Shown here one piece after another: positions 62,138 through 64,000 of a stretch of DNA of 64,000 bases. How positions within the stretch are numbered: the first letter of the stretch is position 1; each line of letters starts with the position of its first letter. Source of the stretch: Hyphomicrobiales bacterium (GTDB taxonomy: Bacteria > Pseudomonadota > Alphaproteobacteria > Rhodospirillales > JACKKN01); contig JACKKN010000019.1 in the NCBI GenBank assembly GCA_024236415.1, positions 7,692 to 71,691 of the forward strand, given 5' to 3'. Below the pieces are notes generated by a model. It saw nothing but the letters and a program-made list of their open reading frames with translations. It ran no database searches and had not been told where the DNA came from. The translations under genes were made by a program, and so were the position numbers.

Positions 62138-62581
62138 ATGCCTGCCTCGGCCGCCATGCCACCCCCCGCCGGCGACGGCGCCAACCACCGCGTCGCGGTC
62201 CTGTTCGCCGCCGTGGTGCTGGTGCTGTCGGTGCTGGCCACGGGGTATTCCCTGTCCACCGTCTCCCTGGCGCCGGACGAGGCGGGCACGGCCCTGGCCG
62301 TGTTCCCGCCCACCTGGCCGGAATCGCGGGGCCTGGCCGCCGTGCTGGCGGCCGGCGGCCGCCCGGTGCGGCCGGTGTGGCCCGGCTTCGCCTGGGTCGC
62401 CAACGGCGCCGAGGCCGGGTTCGTCGGCCGCCTGCGCGATGCCGGCGCGGTCCTGGTGCTGGGCGACCTGCCCATCGGCCCGGTGCTGGCCGGGTGCAAC
62501 GTGAACCTGTCGGGCGACGAGATCCGCGCCCTGGTGCGGGCCGGCGGCGCGCGGCGCCCGGTCACCACCGGCGCCGAGTGA
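62138..62581 (+). CDS. small protein with one membrane helix, unknown function
   Basis: 147 residues from ATG 62138. A membrane helix (about 19-40, VAVLFAAVVLVLSVLATGYSL) is followed by a mixed alpha/beta region (LAVFPPTWPESRGLAAVLAAGGRPVRPVWPGFAWVANG, FVGRLRDAGAVLVLGDLPIGPVLAGCNV). No named family. It is divergent from the DMT gene and convergent with the phosphodiesterase (19 bp). It may be a membrane-bound sensor or adaptor, but this is only a guess. Confidence 0.7.
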   Translation: MPASAAMPPPAGDGANHRVAVLFAAVVLVLSVLATGYSLSTVSLAPDEAGTALAVFPPTWPESRGLAAVLAAGGRPVRPVWPGFAWVANGAEAGFVGRLRDAGAVLVLGDLPIGPVLAGCNVNLSGDEIRALVRAGGARRPVTTGAE

Positions 62582-62600
62582 GGGGGCGGTAGCGGCCGCC

Positions 62601-64000
62601 TCAGCCGGCGCGCGGCACCATTTCGTCGATCACGGCGCCGTCCAGGCCGGGCATGGGCACGCCCAGGATGTGTCCGATGGTCGGCGCCAGGTCCTGGGTG
62701 CGCACGGTCGCGCCCACCGGGCCGGGCGCCACGCCCGGCGCCACCGACAGCAGGAACCCCCGCGGCGTGTGCTCGCCCGACCGCCAGGGCTCCACCGCCA
62801 CCTCGATCTCGCCGATGGCCGGCGAGGCGATCCGGCGCACCGGCGGGCCCTGGTGCCAGCGCACCGCCAGGTCCGGCAGGCCGTGGTGGATGTCGCCGCC
62901 GGTCAGGTCGGCGATCCTGTAAACCTGGTCGATCATCGGCTCGCCCGTGTCGGCGTCCACCACCGCCAGCAGGGTCTCGCTGAGCCAGTCGCACAGGGCG
63001 TCGTACTCCGCGCCCGGCCGGACCCTGCCCTCGGGCTCGCGGCCGACCACGTTCAGGCGGATGGTGCCCGTGTCGTTGTTGCAGGGGAGGGCGAAATGCC
63101 GGCGCCGGGCGCGGTCCTTCTCCATTACGGATTCGCGCACGGACTCACGGAAATAGGCCAGGGGGCGGTGGACCTGGCCCGGCAGGTTGTCCCAGATGCG
63201 GCGCAGGGTCCGGTAGGCCAGGCCGCGCCCCTTCCGGCTGGCGTCCAGGCGGCGCAGGATGGCCTCCAGCGTGACGCGCGTGCGGTAATTGCCGTCCATG
63301 CCGTGGCTGGACAGGACGAAGACCGCGGTTTCGTCGCCGACCCGTTCCAGGATCTCGCCGATGCACCGGTCGGCGGCGGCGTAGATGGTGGACAGGGGGT
63401 TGCCCAGGCGGGCCGCCAGGTCGGGGTCGTGGTGCGGGTGCCGGGTGTCGTGCTGGCGCCAGGTGTAGTGGCCGGCCCAGTGGGTGTCGTCCCAGGCCGC
63501 GAACAGCAGGTCCCAGGGCTCCTGGTCCAGCAGGTCGAGGACGAAGCGCGTCTTGCGCTCGATGTTCGCGCCCAGGCCGGTGACCAGCGCCTCCATGTCC
63601 GGCAGGCCGCGCGAGCCGAAGGCCCGGCGGTCGAAGGGGTCCGGTCCGAAGCGGGCGTCCAGGGTGTCGCGCAGCTCGGGCGGCCAGGTCAGGAAGCCTT
63701 CCAGGATGTCGGCGTCGTGGTTGCCCCAGTCGACCACCTGGATGCCGTTCAGCCCCGCGGTGGGGAAGGTCTTGGGCACGTCGACGACGGCCACCCGGCG
63801 GCCGGCGTCGGACAGCAGTTTCCAGAACGGCGGCACCGGCAACGAGCGCGGCGTCAGCAGCTCGGTCCGGTAGGTCCCCGGCCGCAGCTGGGAATAGTAG
63901 TAGCGGCCGTGGCGGACGTAGGTCAGCCCGGTGTTCAGGTTGTTCCAGGTGGCCCCGGACAGCCCCGGCGGGGTCTCGGTGACGGCGTGGGCGCCGCGGT
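62601..64000 (-). CDS. alkaline-phosphatase-superfamily phosphodiesterase, 5' end outside window
   Basis: At least 465 residues are visible; the frame stays open to the window edge (TETPPGLSGATWNNLNTGLTYVRHGRYYYSQL), so the N-terminus with the usual catalytic Thr/Ser lies beyond it. The visible part fits type I phosphodiesterase/nucleotide pyrophosphatases: WDLLFAAWDDTHWAGHYTW with metal-binding Asp and His, FVLSSHGMDGNYRTR, PCNNDTGTIRLNVVGREPEG and RTQDLAPTIGHILG. Enzymes of this group hydrolyse phosphodiesters or sulfates. The substrate is unknown. It ends 19 bp from the convergent small membrane protein gene. Confidence 0.85.
   Translation of the reverse strand, partial: RGAHAVTETPPGLSGATWNNLNTGLTYVRHGRYYYSQLRPGTYRTELLTPRSLPVPPFWKLLSDAGRRVAVVDVPKTFPTAGLNGIQVVDWGNHDADILEGFLTWPPELRDTLDARFGPDPFDRRAFGSRGLPDMEALVTGLGANIERKTRFVLDLLDQEPWDLLFAAWDDTHWAGHYTWRQHDTRHPHHDPDLAARLGNPLSTIYAAADRCIGEILERVGDETAVFVLSSHGMDGNYRTRVTLEAILRRLDASRKGRGLAYRTLRRIWDNLPGQVHRPLAYFRESVRESVMEKDRARRRHFALPCNNDTGTIRLNVVGREPEGRVRPGAEYDALCDWLSETLLAVVDADTGEPMIDQVYRIADLTGGDIHHGLPDLAVRWHQGPPVRRIASPAIGEIEVAVEPWRSGEHTPRGFLLSVAPGVAPGPVGATVRTQDLAPTIGHILGVPMPGLDGAVIDEMVPRAG

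Overview
The window is GC-rich DNA (about 70% G+C by eye) packed with genes on both strands. It looks like chromosome of an alphaproteobacterium, probably Rhodospirillales-like. This is an inference from the yfgM-bamB-der and recG-sdhE-mfd orders, a DUF1150 protein, a SiaB/DUF6272-like protein and the codon usage. I see no rRNA, tRNA, CRISPR array, phage or transposase gene. Both ends are cut inside genes: a PASTA-repeat protein on the left and an alkaline-phosphatase-superfamily phosphodiesterase on the right.

Left part (1-18.8 kb). First comes an envelope gene set: the PASTA-repeat protein, two lipoproteins, a secreted formylglycine-generating-enzyme-like protein without the catalytic cysteines, and an FtsX/MacB-type permease. 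It is followed by an acyl-CoA ligase and a coupled pair of secreted proteins, one with TPRs. At 9.1-15.0 kb lies a clear regulated module: a periplasmic cytochrome with twelve CXXCH haem motifs, preceded by a textbook sigma-54 promoter, next to an NtrC-type regulator and its divergent sensor kinase. Then come a lone ABC ATPase with a CRP-like palindrome and terminator in its leader, slyX with a 485-residue unknown protein, a PEBP-like protein and a DUF411 protein.

18.9-27.1 kb. oxyR (Cys199/Cys208 conserved) and a di-haem cytochrome c peroxidase are separated by a strong terminator and a perfect FNR box. Next are an SDR dehydrogenase, a GST, the housekeeping yfgM-bamB-der cluster and a thioredoxin-fold protein.

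27.2-40.9 kb. This is a metabolic accessory stretch. On the plus strand are a small lipoprotein, a Sel1-repeat protein, a HAD hydrolase, two tandem class I glutamine amidotransferases and a lipase-like hydrolase. Convergent to it is a six-gene minus-strand run: CobD-like PLP enzyme, glutamine-synthetase-like ligase, MFS carrier, aldehyde dehydrogenase, Fe-alcohol dehydrogenase and GFA protein. Together they resemble a gamma-glutamylation route for an amine or amino alcohol (inference). A DMT exporter and a class III PLP enzyme resembling PbfA follow.

41-64 kb. This part holds a SiaB-like protein, a GNAT, a second acyl-CoA ligase, a REPIN-like paired palindrome, recG-sdhE-mfd, a candidate structured small RNA with its own terminator, creA, a FrnE-like DsbA protein, an AsmA-like protein with an OmpR-type regulator and a hybrid kinase, a DUF1150 protein, a repeat-bearing outer-membrane candidate, a polytopic membrane protein reading in frame into MsrA, and a DMT transporter.
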